64,000 nucleotides of DNA. Origin: Geomesophilobacter sediminis. GTDB taxonomy: Bacteria; Desulfobacterota; Desulfuromonadia; Geobacterales; Geobacteraceae. This document shows, piece after piece, positions 35,991 to 44,414 of this stretch (its first letter is position 1; each line of letters opens with the position of its first letter). A model generated the notes under the pieces. It saw only the letters and a program-made list of their open reading frames with translations. It did no database searches and was not told where the DNA came from. The position numbers were made by a program, and so were the translations under genes. The stretch lies in assembly GCF_016458275.1 (NCBI RefSeq), contig NZ_JAEMHM010000018.1, forward strand, positions 1-64,000, read 5' to 3'.

Positions 35991-37096
35991 GTTTCCCCGA
36001 CCATCGCCGCGATCTCGAAATGGAAGACCGCCCCTTTGGGAGATCCCGGTTCGGCCCAGAGTTTTCCGCCGAGACGGGTCGCAAGCCGCTTGGCCAGGGT
36101 GAGTCCCAGGCCGAGCCCCCCGTAACTGCGGGTCACCGCGGCATCGGACTGGGTGAAATCGGAAAAGATCCGCTCGGCATCCTCTTCCTTCAATCCAATC
36201 CCCGTGTCGATCACCGAGAAGCGGACCAGCGTCCGCTCCCCCTCGCTACGCGCCTGCACCGCCAGGGAAACCTCCCCCTCGGCGGTGAACTTGAGGGCGT
36301 TCCCCAGGAGCATCTTGAGCAGCTTGTAAAGCTTCCCTCGATCCATCTGCACCAGCTCCGGGACCTCGGGAGTCATCCTCAGGGTGAGCCGCAGCCCCTT
36401 TTCCTGGGCGTCGGGGGCCATCTCGGACATCGCCGCATTCAATATGGATTTCAGCTTGAACGGGCGGATATCCAGGGCGGCCTCCTCCCCTTCCAGGCGA
36501 CTCGTCTCGATGAGATCCTCCACCATGTTCAGAAGCTTCAAAGCCGCGTTCTGGACAATGGAAAGATAGCGCCGCTTCTCCTGGTCCTTTTCCCCGCTCA
36601 ACACGAGATCCGTCATCCCGAGGATCGGGGTCAAGGGGGTCCTCAGCTCGTGGTTGATGCTGCGCAAAAACTCCTTCTTGGCGCGGTCCGCCGCGGTGGC
36701 CATGTTCTCCAGCAGGTCGCGGTACCGCTTCACCTCCAACTGGTTCTTCACCCGCGCCCGGACGATGTGCGGGTTGATCGGCTTGGTGATGTAATCGATC
36801 GCCCCCAGCTCCAGCCCCTTGATTTCGTCCTGTTCCTGGGAAAGCGCGGTAACGAAGATCACCGGGATCGCCCGCGTCGCCGCGTCCGCCTTGAGGCGGC
36901 GGCAGACCTCGTGGCCGTCCATCACCGGCATCATCACGTCGAGCAGGATCAGGTCCGGGGTCTGCTCCCGCGCCAGGCGCAGGGCATCCTCGCCGCTGGT
37001 GGCGAAGATGACTTCGTAGTCATCCCCCAGGCATTCGTTGATCAGCTGGATGTTCTGCGGGACGTCATCGACGATCAATACGATTTGACGCAGCAT
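35966..37096 (-). CDS. Response regulator-histidine kinase (REC-HisKA-HATPase)
   Basis: 376 residues: an N-terminal receiver (about 5-120) with phospho-acceptor Asp in LLDVMMPVMDG and conserved Lys in ITKPINP, a short coiled coil, a kinase dimerisation domain with His in INHELRTPLTP (about residue 150), and an ATPase domain (GGLGLGLTLAKRL). It lacks membrane helices and is cytosolic. It would take phosphate from another kinase, probably the PAS kinase encoded 34 bases upstream, and control its own activity. It lies within the exporter operon. The last residues are encoded by a heptamer repeat. Confidence 0.92.
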   Translation of the reverse strand: MLRQIVLIVDDVPQNIQLINECLGDDYEVIFATSGEDALRLAREQTPDLILLDVMMPVMDGHEVCRRLKADAATRAIPVIFVTALSQEQDEIKGLELGAIDYITKPINPHIVRARVKNQLEVKRYRDLLENMATAADRAKKEFLRSINHELRTPLTPILGMTDLVLSGEKDQEKRRYLSIVQNAALKLLNMVEDLIETSRLEGEEAALDIRPFKLKSILNAAMSEMAPDAQEKGLRLTLRMTPEVPELVQMDRGKLYKLLKMLLGNALKFTAEGEVSLAVQARSEGERTLVRFSVIDTGIGLKEEDAERIFSDFTQSDAAVTRSYGGLGLGLTLAKRLATRLGGKLWAEPGSPKGAVFHFEIAAMVGETRSMNNDQ

Positions 37097-37130
37097 GGTT
37101 ATTCCTTACCTCTCCCGGTTATCCGTCATG

Positions 37131-39980
37131 TTATTGCAACAGCTGCCCGACCCGTTCCACGATTTCACGGGCGCGCCGGAAGTCGAGCCGGTCCAGGCAG
37201 GCGGCCAGCCGCTGCAGCTCCGCCGGCACCCCCTCCGGCGGAAACTCCTGGAGCAGCCGGTGATACTGCTTTTTGGCATCGAGGCTGTTCTTGGCGAGCA
37301 GGCGTTCCAGCTCCGCCAGTTCCCGGGCGACCGCAAGGGAATCCGCCCCCAGCGTGGCGAGATCGACGCGGGCCGGTGTAGCCGGCGCGGCCGCCACCGA
37401 TGGCGCCGGCTCGGGCGCATTCATATCCAGGCTCAGCTGCGCATCTCCCATTGCTTCGCCGGCCTGCTGTGCCTCCCGGTGGATCAGCGCCCGGAGGATC
37501 CCGGTGCGCAACGCCTCGAGATCGCACGGCACCCCGATGTAACGGTGGGCGAGGCCGTTTGCCTCGGCCGCCGCCGGCGCCAATTCCTCCCGCTCCACCA
37601 GCACCGCGGATGCCAGTCCGGCGAGGGTGCGGTTTTCCCGGGTCCGGTAGAGAAGCTGCGCGGCCTCCCGGCTCCGCCCCCGGCAATCGTAAAGAACCAG
37701 GTCGTACTGCCCCGCTGCGGCCGCATCCGCGAGCATCGCCTCCCCGGCTCCTTTTTTCACCTCGAAACCGAGCTCCTTCAGGGATTTGTGCATCCCGGTC
37801 GGCAGGGTCCCCTCGACCATGACCCGGACCGCCGGCAGATTGAGGGGGGCATCGGTCGCCAGCAGTTCCTGCTGCAAGGGGGTGGCAAAGGAGACCGTGA
37901 ACGAGAAGGTGGATCCGCTCCCGACTTCGCTCTCCACCTCCAGGGTCCCCTCCATCATTTCGACCAGCTGCCGGCTGATGGAAAGGCCGAGACCGGTGCC
38001 GCCGAAGCGGCGGGTGGTCGAGCTGTCGACCTGGGTGAAGGGGGTGAAGATCCGCTCCAACTGCTCCGCGGGAATCCCGAGCCCCGAGTCGCGGACGAAG
38101 AAGCGGACCAGGGTCTCGCCGCGGACCATGCCGCAGCGGGTGAGCCCCACCACGACGCCGCCGTGCTCGGTGAACTTGACCGCGTTGCCGACCAGGTTGC
38201 CCAGCACCTGGGTGAGCCGGAGGGCGTCGCCGACCAGTTGGCGCGGCAGTTCCGGGTCGAGCAGGAAACGGAGCGAAATCCCCTTTTCCGCGGCACGGGC
38301 CGAAAAGATGTCGTGGACCGACTTGAGGACCTGGCAGGGGTCGAAATCGAGGTGCTCCAGCTCGATCCTTCCCGCCTCGAAGCGGGAGAACTCCAGGGTG
38401 TCGTTGATGATGTTGAGCAGGACCCGGCTGGAGGCGTGGATCTTCTCCAGGTAGCCGCGCTGCTTCACGGTCAGGTTGGTCTTCAAGGCCAGAAGGCTCA
38501 TCCCGATGATCGCGTTCATCGGGGTCCGGATCTCGTGGCTCATGTTGGCGAGAAAGCGGCTCTTAGCCAGGCTCTCCGCCTTTACCAGGTCGTGCTCGCG
38601 CCGCAGCGCCTCGGCCGCCCGCTTCTCGGTGATGTCCTCCACCACGGCAATGAAATAGCGCGGCTCCCCGGAGGGGCCGAAGGCGAGCGACTTGGAAAGG
38701 TTGACCCAGACCAGGGAGCCATCGGCGCGGAGGTAGCGCTTCTCCACGGTGTACTTGTCGATCTCCCGGGCTACGAGGGCCCGCACCGACTCGCGGTCCT
38801 GGGGAAGATCGTCGGGATGGCTGAACATCTCGATGGCCCGCCCCAGCAGATCGTCCTGATCGTAGCCGATGATGTTGCAGAAGCTGCGGTTGATCCGGAT
38901 CATCACGCCGTCCAGGTCGAGATGGCAGATCCCCACCGCCGCCTGCTCGAAGGTGATCCGGAACCGTTCCTCGCTCTCCTTCAGCCGTTCCTCGGCGAGC
39001 TTGCGGTCGGTGATGTCGGTGGCGACCCCGAGGAGGCCGTAGACGGTGCCCCCCTGGTCCTTGAGCGGGACCAGCGCCCGGCTCACCCAGACGTTGGCAC
39101 CGGGCCGCCACTCGTCCCGCTCTTCCGGGAGCCCCGCGGCCATCACCCGGGCATCGTCGGCGATCCGCTCCTCGGCAACCGCCTCCGGAAAGAGGTCCCG
39201 GTCGGTCTTGCCGAAGACCTCCGCGGTCTCCATGCCGAGTTCCCGGGCAAAACTCGAATTGCAGGAGACATAGTAGGAGTTGCGGTCCTTGAGGTAGATC
39301 GCCTGGGGGAGGTTCTCGATGAGGGCGCGGTAGCGTTTTTCGAAGGAGAGCGCGGATTCGGCCTGCTTGCGCTCGGTGATGTCGTGCACCACGCTCACCA
39401 CCCGCAGCGGCTCGCCCACCTCGTTATGGAACACCTCCCCGGTCTCGAAAACGATCCGCTCGCTCCCGTCCGGGCGGAAGACGCGGTGCTCCAGTGCGTA
39501 GCCGGCGCCGCCGTAGAGGGCGGAGCGGATGGCGACGGCAAGGGCGTTCCGATCCTCGGGGGGAAGCAGTTGCAGGAACTCCGGGTAGGTCCGCGGGAAA
39601 CTCTCGTCGTCCAGCCCGAAGATCCGGTACATCTCGTCGGTGCAGTCGACCCGGTCCGAGGCGAGGTCCCAGTCCCAGCTCCCGATGTGGGCGATCCGTT
39701 GCGAAATCCGGAGCCGCTCCTCGTTTTCCCGCAGCGCCACATCGGTCTCGCGCCGCCAGTAGAGACGCAGTACCGAGAAGACGGACCAGATCAAAAGGAG
39801 CATCGAACCGGCGATGATGAGGGCGATGCTCCCGTCGTCGAGGTGCCCTTGGAAGACTCCCTTGCGGAACTGATAGAGGAGGAAGGTGATCAGGAAGATG
39901 ACGAAGATCAGCAGGGGGAAGAACAGGAGCCGGCGCACGGAGCGCTGCGGCGGATATGCGGGCTGCGGTAACTCGGCCAT
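37131..39980 (-). CDS. Multi-PAS sensor histidine kinase
   Basis: 949 residues: two membrane helices at the N-terminus (about 17-35 and 50-70) with almost no periplasmic loop, three PAS/PAC units (about 85-215, 220-340, 345-465), a kinase core with His482 (NMSHEIRTPMNAI) and an ATPase domain (GGTGLGLSISRQL). A degenerate receiver-like domain follows (about 730-845, with YDLVLYDC at the phosphosite), then a helical tail of about 85 residues. The ATG overlaps the upstream ABC ATPase stop by one base (TGATG), so it is translated with the exporter. A much longer ORF upstream in the same frame is antisense-type noise inside the ATPase gene. Confidence 0.9.
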   Translation of the reverse strand: MAELPQPAYPPQRSVRRLLFFPLLIFVIFLITFLLYQFRKGVFQGHLDDGSIALIIAGSMLLLIWSVFSVLRLYWRRETDVALRENEERLRISQRIAHIGSWDWDLASDRVDCTDEMYRIFGLDDESFPRTYPEFLQLLPPEDRNALAVAIRSALYGGAGYALEHRVFRPDGSERIVFETGEVFHNEVGEPLRVVSVVHDITERKQAESALSFEKRYRALIENLPQAIYLKDRNSYYVSCNSSFARELGMETAEVFGKTDRDLFPEAVAEERIADDARVMAAGLPEERDEWRPGANVWVSRALVPLKDQGGTVYGLLGVATDITDRKLAEERLKESEERFRITFEQAAVGICHLDLDGVMIRINRSFCNIIGYDQDDLLGRAIEMFSHPDDLPQDRESVRALVAREIDKYTVEKRYLRADGSLVWVNLSKSLAFGPSGEPRYFIAVVEDITEKRAAEALRREHDLVKAESLAKSRFLANMSHEIRTPMNAIIGMSLLALKTNLTVKQRGYLEKIHASSRVLLNIINDTLEFSRFEAGRIELEHLDFDPCQVLKSVHDIFSARAAEKGISLRFLLDPELPRQLVGDALRLTQVLGNLVGNAVKFTEHGGVVVGLTRCGMVRGETLVRFFVRDSGLGIPAEQLERIFTPFTQVDSSTTRRFGGTGLGLSISRQLVEMMEGTLEVESEVGSGSTFSFTVSFATPLQQELLATDAPLNLPAVRVMVEGTLPTGMHKSLKELGFEVKKGAGEAMLADAAAAGQYDLVLYDCRGRSREAAQLLYRTRENRTLAGLASAVLVEREELAPAAAEANGLAHRYIGVPCDLEALRTGILRALIHREAQQAGEAMGDAQLSLDMNAPEPAPSVAAAPATPARVDLATLGADSLAVARELAELERLLAKNSLDAKKQYHRLLQEFPPEGVPAELQRLAACLDRLDFRRAREIVERVGQLLQ

Positions 39981-40921
39981 CACGCCACCTTGCTCTTTTG
40001 CTCGAGAAGCGAGACGAAGAGGTCTTCCAGCGACGGGGTGATCTGTTCGGCGCGGGGGGCGCTGTCGGCGATGGTTTCCAGGACGCGCGGGATGGTCTCC
40101 CGGGCGTTCTCCACGACCAGGTGCAGTCCGGCGCCGAAAAGGGCGGCGTGGTGCACCCCGGGAAGCGACTCCAGCCGCCCCATGGCGTCGAACGGGCGCT
40201 CGCAGCGGACCTCGACGATCTCGGCGGGAAAGAGCTTCTTGAGCTCGGTGGGAGCGCCCAAAGCGATCAGTTCCCCGCCGAAGATGAAGCCGAGCCGGTC
40301 GCAGCATTCGGCCTCTTCCATGTAATGGGTGGTGACGAAGACGGTCGCCCCCTCGCCGGCCAGCCGGTAGATGAGCTCCCAGAAGCTGCGGCGGCTGATC
40401 GGGTCGACCCCGGAGGTCGGCTCGTCGAGAAAGATGATCGGCGGCTCGTGGAGGATGGCGCAGCCAAGGGCGAGCCGCTGCTTCCATCCGCCGGAAAGGG
40501 TTGCCGTCCGCGCCTGCCGCTTGTCGGTGAGCCCCGCCATTTCGATCACCCACTCCTTGCGCTGCTGCTTCTTCCCCGCTTCGATGCGGTAGATCCCGCT
40601 GTAGAAGTCGATGTTCTCCTCGACGGTCAGGTCCTCGTAGAGCGAGAACTTCTGGCTCATGTAACCGATGTTGCTCTTGATCTGTTCGGATTGGGAGACG
40701 ATGTCGAAGCCGGCGACGGTGCCGGTGCCGGAGGTGGGGGGGAGGATGCCGCAGAGCATGCGGATGGTGGTGGATTTGCCGGCGCCGTTGGGGCCGAGGA
40801 AGCCGAAGACCTCCCCCTTGGGAACATCGAGGGTGACGCCGTTAACCGCGACGAAGTCGCCGAACCGCTTGGTGAGGTCGCGCAGGGAAACAGCGATGTC
40901 GGAGGCAGGGGTATCGGCCAT
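39980..40921 (-). CDS. ABC transporter ATPase, YbhF half (second)
   Basis: 313 residues with Walker A (GPNGAGKST), a C-loop reading LSGGWKQR in place of LSGGQ, Walker B (IIFLDEPTSGVD) and switch His (VTTHYMEE), plus the C-terminal domain usual in ABC-2 exporter ATPases. With the ATPase at 41474 it corresponds to the two halves of YbhF/RbbA, here as separate genes. Its stop overlaps the start of the PAS kinase gene. Confidence 0.95.
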   Translation of the reverse strand: MADTPASDIAVSLRDLTKRFGDFVAVNGVTLDVPKGEVFGFLGPNGAGKSTTIRMLCGILPPTSGTGTVAGFDIVSQSEQIKSNIGYMSQKFSLYEDLTVEENIDFYSGIYRIEAGKKQQRKEWVIEMAGLTDKRQARTATLSGGWKQRLALGCAILHEPPIIFLDEPTSGVDPISRRSFWELIYRLAGEGATVFVTTHYMEEAECCDRLGFIFGGELIALGAPTELKKLFPAEIVEVRCERPFDAMGRLESLPGVHHAALFGAGLHLVVENARETIPRVLETIADSAPRAEQITPSLEDLFVSLLEQKSKVA

Positions 40922-41057
40922 AGGTAAGCGTCAGCTCTTGAAAAGGTTTTTCCTGCCGTATCGGTAAAACCGGCGGGAAATGAAGGGGCAAATGATGGGA
41001 CGATAGGGACTGGCTCCGAAAGTGCCGGTTCCCCTCGGTGAATGGTGTCCGACCGTA

Positions 41058-41095
41058 TCTCCCCCATTGAAAAAGGGGGGCCGGGGGGGATTTGC
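41058..41095. repeat. AAATCCCCC-family palindrome
   Basis: CTCCCCCATTG, AAAAAGGGGGG, then GGGGGGGATTTGC. One of four repeat elements packed into the 552-base gap between the two ATPase genes (40922-41473), which holds no ORF of merit. Confidence 0.7.
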
Positions 41096-41162
41096 TTCTG
41101 AGCCGCCCACGTCACCGAGTGACGTCTTGTTCAAAGAGAAAGTTGCCCAATTCCCCCCATCC

Positions 41163-41197
41163 TCACCCTGTCCCTCTCCTTGAAGGAGAGGGGACGT
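41163..41197. repeat. CCCTCTCC/GGAGAGGG palindrome
   Basis: CCTGTCCCTCTCCTTG followed by AAGGAGAGGGGACG. Similar CCCTC-CCC hairpins occur near 16795, 19685, 31850, 35745 and 54148. Confidence 0.6.
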
Positions 41198-41250
41198 CTT
41201 GGCAACTTACTCAGAAGGTTTCCTCAGCCATGGCAAGACGAAACCTCAAA

Positions 41251-41287
41251 GGCAAATCCCCCTGCCCCCCTTTTGCCAAAGGGGGAC
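41251..41287. repeat. AAATCCCCC-family palindrome
   Basis: GGCAAATCCCCC, CCCCCCTTTTG, then CCAAAGGGGGAC. It is inverted relative to the copy at 41058. Confidence 0.7.
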
Positions 41288-41357
41288 TGGTCGGTCGTTA
41301 CGGGCGCAGCTTGCTGCGTCCCTACCGATGTCGGCGCCACGTAGCTAGATTGCTGCC

Positions 41358-41446
41358 TACCCTGTGGGAGCGCCTTTCCAGGCGCGAACAACCGGCTGTC
41401 ACCGCCTTCGGCGGATCGCGCCAGGAATGGCGCTCCCACAGGGTAG
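41358..41446. repeat. REP-like palindrome, class A, copy 3
   Basis: Outer arms GCCTACCCTGTGGGAG and CTCCCACAGGGTAGG, then inner arms GCGCC...GGCGCGA as in copy 1. The arms are longer here (about 33 bp) than in the other copies. The loop contains CCGCCTTCGGCGGATCG, as in copy 2. Confidence 0.85.
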
Positions 41447-41473
41447 GGTAGGTTCAGCTCACCACCGGGATTA

Positions 41474-42415
41474 CTAAAGCCGGCTCCCCTCCCCTTGCTC
41501 CTGCTCCCGGATCATCGAGACGACCACGTCTTCCAGGGACGGCTCGACCGGCCGGATCGTCGGAGGGGACATCCCCCCCTGTTCCAGGGCATGCACTGCC
41601 ACCCCGGCCGCCTGCTCCGGGTCGGCGGCATAGAGATGCACCCGCTCGCCAAAGAGGGCGACCGAGCCGGTGGGAAAGGCCGCCGACAGCAGCCGCACCG
41701 CATGGCGAGGATCCGCCGTCTCGAGTTCCAAAACGCCCCCTTTCACCAATCCCTTGAGCGCCTGCGGCGCATCGCAGGCCAAAAGCTTTCCCTTGTGCAT
41801 GAGCCCCACCCGGTGACAGCGCTCGGCCTCGTCAAGGTAGGCGGTGGTCACGCAGATGGTGACGCCCTGGGCCAAGAGCTGGTAGAGGATGCGCCAGAAA
41901 TCGCGGCGCGACACGGGATCGACCCCGTTGGTCGGCTCGTCGAGAAAAAGGACCCGGGGGGTATGGATCAGGGCGCAGGCAAGCCCGAGTTTCTGTTTCA
42001 TGCCGCCGGAGAGCTTGCCGGCGGGGCGGTCCTTGAACGGCGCGAGCTTGGCAAAGGCAAGGAGCTCCTCGATCCGGGGGGCGACCGCCTTGCGGGGGAG
42101 CATGTGGATCTCGGCGTAGAAACGGATGTTCTCCAGCACGGTGAGGTCGGGATAGAGGCCGAAGCGCTGGCTCATGTAGCCGATTGACTCGGCTACCTTG
42201 GGCCCCTGTTCCGGCATCCGGCTCCCCAGCACGTACGCTGCACCCGAGGTCGGGTCCATGATCCCGGTCAGCATCCGGAGCGTGGTGCTCTTCCCCGCCC
42301 CGTCGGAGCCGATCAGGGCAAAGAGCTCTCCTTCGGCGACGCTCAAGGTAAGCTCGTCGACCGCTCGCACCTCCCCGAAGCACTTGGAGAGCTTCTCGGT
42401 CCGGATCGCGTCCAT
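41474..42415 (-). CDS. ABC transporter ATPase, YbhF half (first)
   Basis: 313 residues with Walker A (GSDGAGKST, an Asp replacing the usual Asn), signature LSGGMKQK, Walker B (VLFLDEPTNGVD) and switch residue Ala-Tyr (TTAYLDEAE) in place of the usual His. Loss of the switch His suggests that this half binds ATP but hydrolyses it poorly, while the other half (39980) keeps its His. Start codon eight bases after the HlyD stop. Confidence 0.93.
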   Translation of the reverse strand: MDAIRTEKLSKCFGEVRAVDELTLSVAEGELFALIGSDGAGKSTTLRMLTGIMDPTSGAAYVLGSRMPEQGPKVAESIGYMSQRFGLYPDLTVLENIRFYAEIHMLPRKAVAPRIEELLAFAKLAPFKDRPAGKLSGGMKQKLGLACALIHTPRVLFLDEPTNGVDPVSRRDFWRILYQLLAQGVTICVTTAYLDEAERCHRVGLMHKGKLLACDAPQALKGLVKGGVLELETADPRHAVRLLSAAFPTGSVALFGERVHLYAADPEQAAGVAVHALEQGGMSPPTIRPVEPSLEDVVVSMIREQEQGEGSRL

Positions 42416-42423
42416 CGGCCGCG

Positions 42424-43413
42424 CTAGCCCCCCACCAGGATCTCGGCATCGACCGGCATCCCCGGCTTGAGGGCCTGGTTCTGGTTCGGAATGGAGATCT
42501 TCACCCGGTAGACGAGCTTCACCCGCTCCTTCTCGGTCTGGACGTTTTTGGGGGTGAATTCGGCCTCGCTGGAGATGAAGCTCACCTTCCCTTCGAAGGA
42601 CTTGCCGGGGTAGCTGTCGCTCAAAACCCGGGCGCGCTGCCCGAGCTTGACCCGCCCCAGCTCGGCTTCCGGGATGTATCCCTTCACCCAGGTGTCTCCC
42701 ATGTCCCCAACGGTGATGACCGGCGTTCCCGCCGCCACCTGCTCGCCCGGCTCGATCCCCTTGGAGAGGACCATCCCGGTCAAGGGAGCGGTGAGCGTCG
42801 CATAGCCTAACCGCTCCTGGGCATTGGCCACGACCGCCTGGGCCTGCTTGAGCCGGGCTTTCGCCTCGTCGATCCGCTCGCGGCGCGGTCCTTTGCGCAA
42901 AAGCTGCAGGGCCTCCTTCCGCTCGCGCACGCTCGCCACCTGGCTGTCCCGCGCCGCCCGGGCCTGGTCGAGCTGGGCCTTGGGGATCACCTCCTTGCGA
43001 TAAAGGGCGGCCGCCCGCTGGTAATCGGCCTCCAGCCGGATCGCCTCGGCCTGGGTCCGCTCCAGTTGGGCCTCACCCTCCGCGATCTCCTCGCGCCGCG
43101 ACCCCGCCTGCAGCTCGGCCAGATTCGCCCCGGCCGCCTCCGCCTCGGCGCTCGCCTGATCCAGCGCCTGCTTCAGCTCGGCGTCGTCCAGCCGGGCCAC
43201 CAGGTCCCCTTTCTTTACCAGGGCCCCTTCGTCGACCGCGCGCTGGGCCACGCGCCCCGGGATCTTGAAGCTCACCTGCACCTCGGTCACCTCCACGTTC
43301 CCCGAAATGCGCAGGACACCCTCATCCTCCCGCTTCCCGCGGGGGTGCACGGCGTACGCTAGGGCGGCAGCTATCAGCAGCACGACGACGATCGCGACGA
43401 TCTTTTTATTCAC
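42424..43413 (-). CDS. HlyD family adaptor, YbhG-like
   Basis: 329 residues: N-terminal membrane anchor (about 5-22), lipoyl halves around a long Ala/Glu/Arg-rich coiled-coil hairpin (about 75-195), and beta-barrel domain. It would join the ABC-2 permeases to an outer-membrane channel. The GTG at 43413 is chosen because GGAGG stands eight bases ahead and the anchor begins at once; the longer ORF start adds a non-protein-like leader. It is the first gene of the exporter operon (adaptor, ATPase, ATPase, kinase, regulator-kinase, permease, permease). Confidence 0.92.
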   Translation of the reverse strand: MNKKIVAIVVVLLIAAALAYAVHPRGKREDEGVLRISGNVEVTEVQVSFKIPGRVAQRAVDEGALVKKGDLVARLDDAELKQALDQASAEAEAAGANLAELQAGSRREEIAEGEAQLERTQAEAIRLEADYQRAAALYRKEVIPKAQLDQARAARDSQVASVRERKEALQLLRKGPRRERIDEAKARLKQAQAVVANAQERLGYATLTAPLTGMVLSKGIEPGEQVAAGTPVITVGDMGDTWVKGYIPEAELGRVKLGQRARVLSDSYPGKSFEGKVSFISSEAEFTPKNVQTEKERVKLVYRVKISIPNQNQALKPGMPVDAEILVGG

Positions 43414-43519
43414 GTATTCCACCTCCGGGCGCCATCGCCCCGCCGTTTCGTATACAGTCCACACCGGCGAAGCCCTTACGGCAAAGCAGAAGTCACTTAT
43501 AGCACCAGTCAATCAGTTT

Positions 43520-43535
43520 TGGAACGATATATGCT
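43520..43535 (+). promoter_or_regulatory. Sigma-54 promoter (-24/-12) of the ANTAR gene
   Basis: TGGAACG, four bases, then ATGCT: GG and GC have the exact 10-base spacing, and the -12 element is identical to that at 6237. The start would fall near 43546, about 48 bases before the ATG at 43594. Confidence 0.65.
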
Positions 43536-43593
43536 TTTTACTCCGGTGAGGGCCGCATCAGTTTGGCGAGATTCGGCGAAAGGGGGTGAAAAC

Positions 43594-44223
43594 ATGAGGA
43601 AAGCGATCCTGAGCATTGGCGACGAAAGACTCCTCGGCAGCCTAAAAAAGAGGCTGAAAGAGCAGGGGTTTGCTGAAATAATAGCTTGCTCCGGTTCTGG
43701 TGAGCTGCTCGCCGAGGCGGCGGAAACCCTGCCCGAGGTTGCCGTATTGGAAATTTCGCCCAACGATGAAACGATCCATGCCACGTCCAGGAAGCTCTGG
43801 GAGCGCTTCAGCATTCCGATCATCCTGGTTGCCGAAAAGTGCGATCTGGAGACCGCGCAGAAAGGGGTGGAATCCGGAGTGTCGGCGATTCTGACCAAGC
43901 CTTTGCGTGAAGAGGAACTGACCGCGGCATTGGTGCTCTCGTTGGCAGCGGCGCGCCGTCTGCACGCCCTGAAGGGTGAAGTGGCGGCGCTCAAGGAGAC
44001 CATCGAGAGCAGGAAGGTGGTGGAGAAGGCAAAAGGGCGGCTGATGGAGCGCGACGGGCTCACCGAAGCGGAGGCGTTTCGCCGCATGCAGCGACTGGCG
44101 ATGGACCGCAGGATTTCCATGCGTCAGCTCGCCGAGGCGATCCTTTTGGCCGATGGAATCGCGGTTGAAAATTCCACGAAAAAGGTTGACAGTAAACAAA
44201 GGACTACTTATATTCCTTCCTGA
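43594..44223 (+). CDS. ANTAR-domain antitermination regulator with pseudo-receiver
   Basis: 209 residues: a receiver-like domain (about 3-125), a coiled-coil linker and a C-terminal ANTAR domain (about 145-200, LMERDGLTEAEAFRRMQRLA), which in AmiR, NasR and EutV binds two-hairpin RNAs and prevents terminator formation. The site of the phospho-acceptor Asp holds Glu53 (VAVLEISPND), so the receiver is likely not phosphorylated, or is fixed in an active-like state. The switch Lys (LTKP) is kept. AGGGGGTGA precedes the ATG at 43594. The stop lies directly before a riboswitch-terminator module. Confidence 0.88.
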   Translation: MRKAILSIGDERLLGSLKKRLKEQGFAEIIACSGSGELLAEAAETLPEVAVLEISPNDETIHATSRKLWERFSIPIILVAEKCDLETAQKGVESGVSAILTKPLREEELTAALVLSLAAARRLHALKGEVAALKETIESRKVVEKAKGRLMERDGLTEAEAFRRMQRLAMDRRISMRQLAEAILLADGIAVENSTKKVDSKQRTTYIPS

Positions 44224-44337
44224 ATTAAAGGGGAGTAGCTAGCGGCCGAAATGATCGGCCGGCCCGAGTATCGTCAAGACGGCCGATGAGGCCCGGACTC
44301 GGGGCATGACACCCAACGTCATCGCATGCAAGACCTT
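44224..44337 (+). promoter_or_regulatory. yybP-ykoY (manganese) riboswitch aptamer
   Basis: It opens with TTAAAGGGGAGTAGC and closes with GCATGCAAGACCTTT, the two conserved blocks of yybP-ykoY RNAs. Between them are a hairpin (CGGCCGA with TCGGCCG), a long arm (CCCGAGT with ACTCGGG) and a small hairpin (ATGAC with GTCAT). AAAGG at the start pairs with CCTTT at the end to form P1. Members bind Mn2+ and control manganese exporters and TerC-type proteins; a TerC gene lies downstream at 45404. The same ACCTTT is also part of the terminator stem, so metal binding should favour read-through. Confidence 0.85.
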
Positions 44338-44380
44338 TATCCAGCGCTTATAATCAACGCGCCTGGGTAAAGGTCTTTTT
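44330..44380 (+). terminator. Riboswitch-controlled intrinsic terminator
   Basis: AAGACCTTTATCCAGCGC pairs with GCGCCTGGGTAAAGGTCTT (one bulge), followed by a T-run. The 5' arm overlaps the aptamer's P1 strand, giving mutually exclusive folds upstream of htpX. Confidence 0.88.
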
Positions 44381-44414
44381 ATTTACCCGGGCAGCAATCC
44401 ACAGGAGGTACGAC

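Noticed and set aside
37095-39971. Plus-strand ORF of 958 codons
   Set aside because: Antisense of the multi-PAS kinase; no start site support and no recognisable domain.
39981-40553. N-terminal extension of the PAS kinase into the ABC ATPase gene
   Set aside because: The ATPase frame is clearly real; the ATG at 39980 follows it by stop-start overlap and starts a normal membrane helix.
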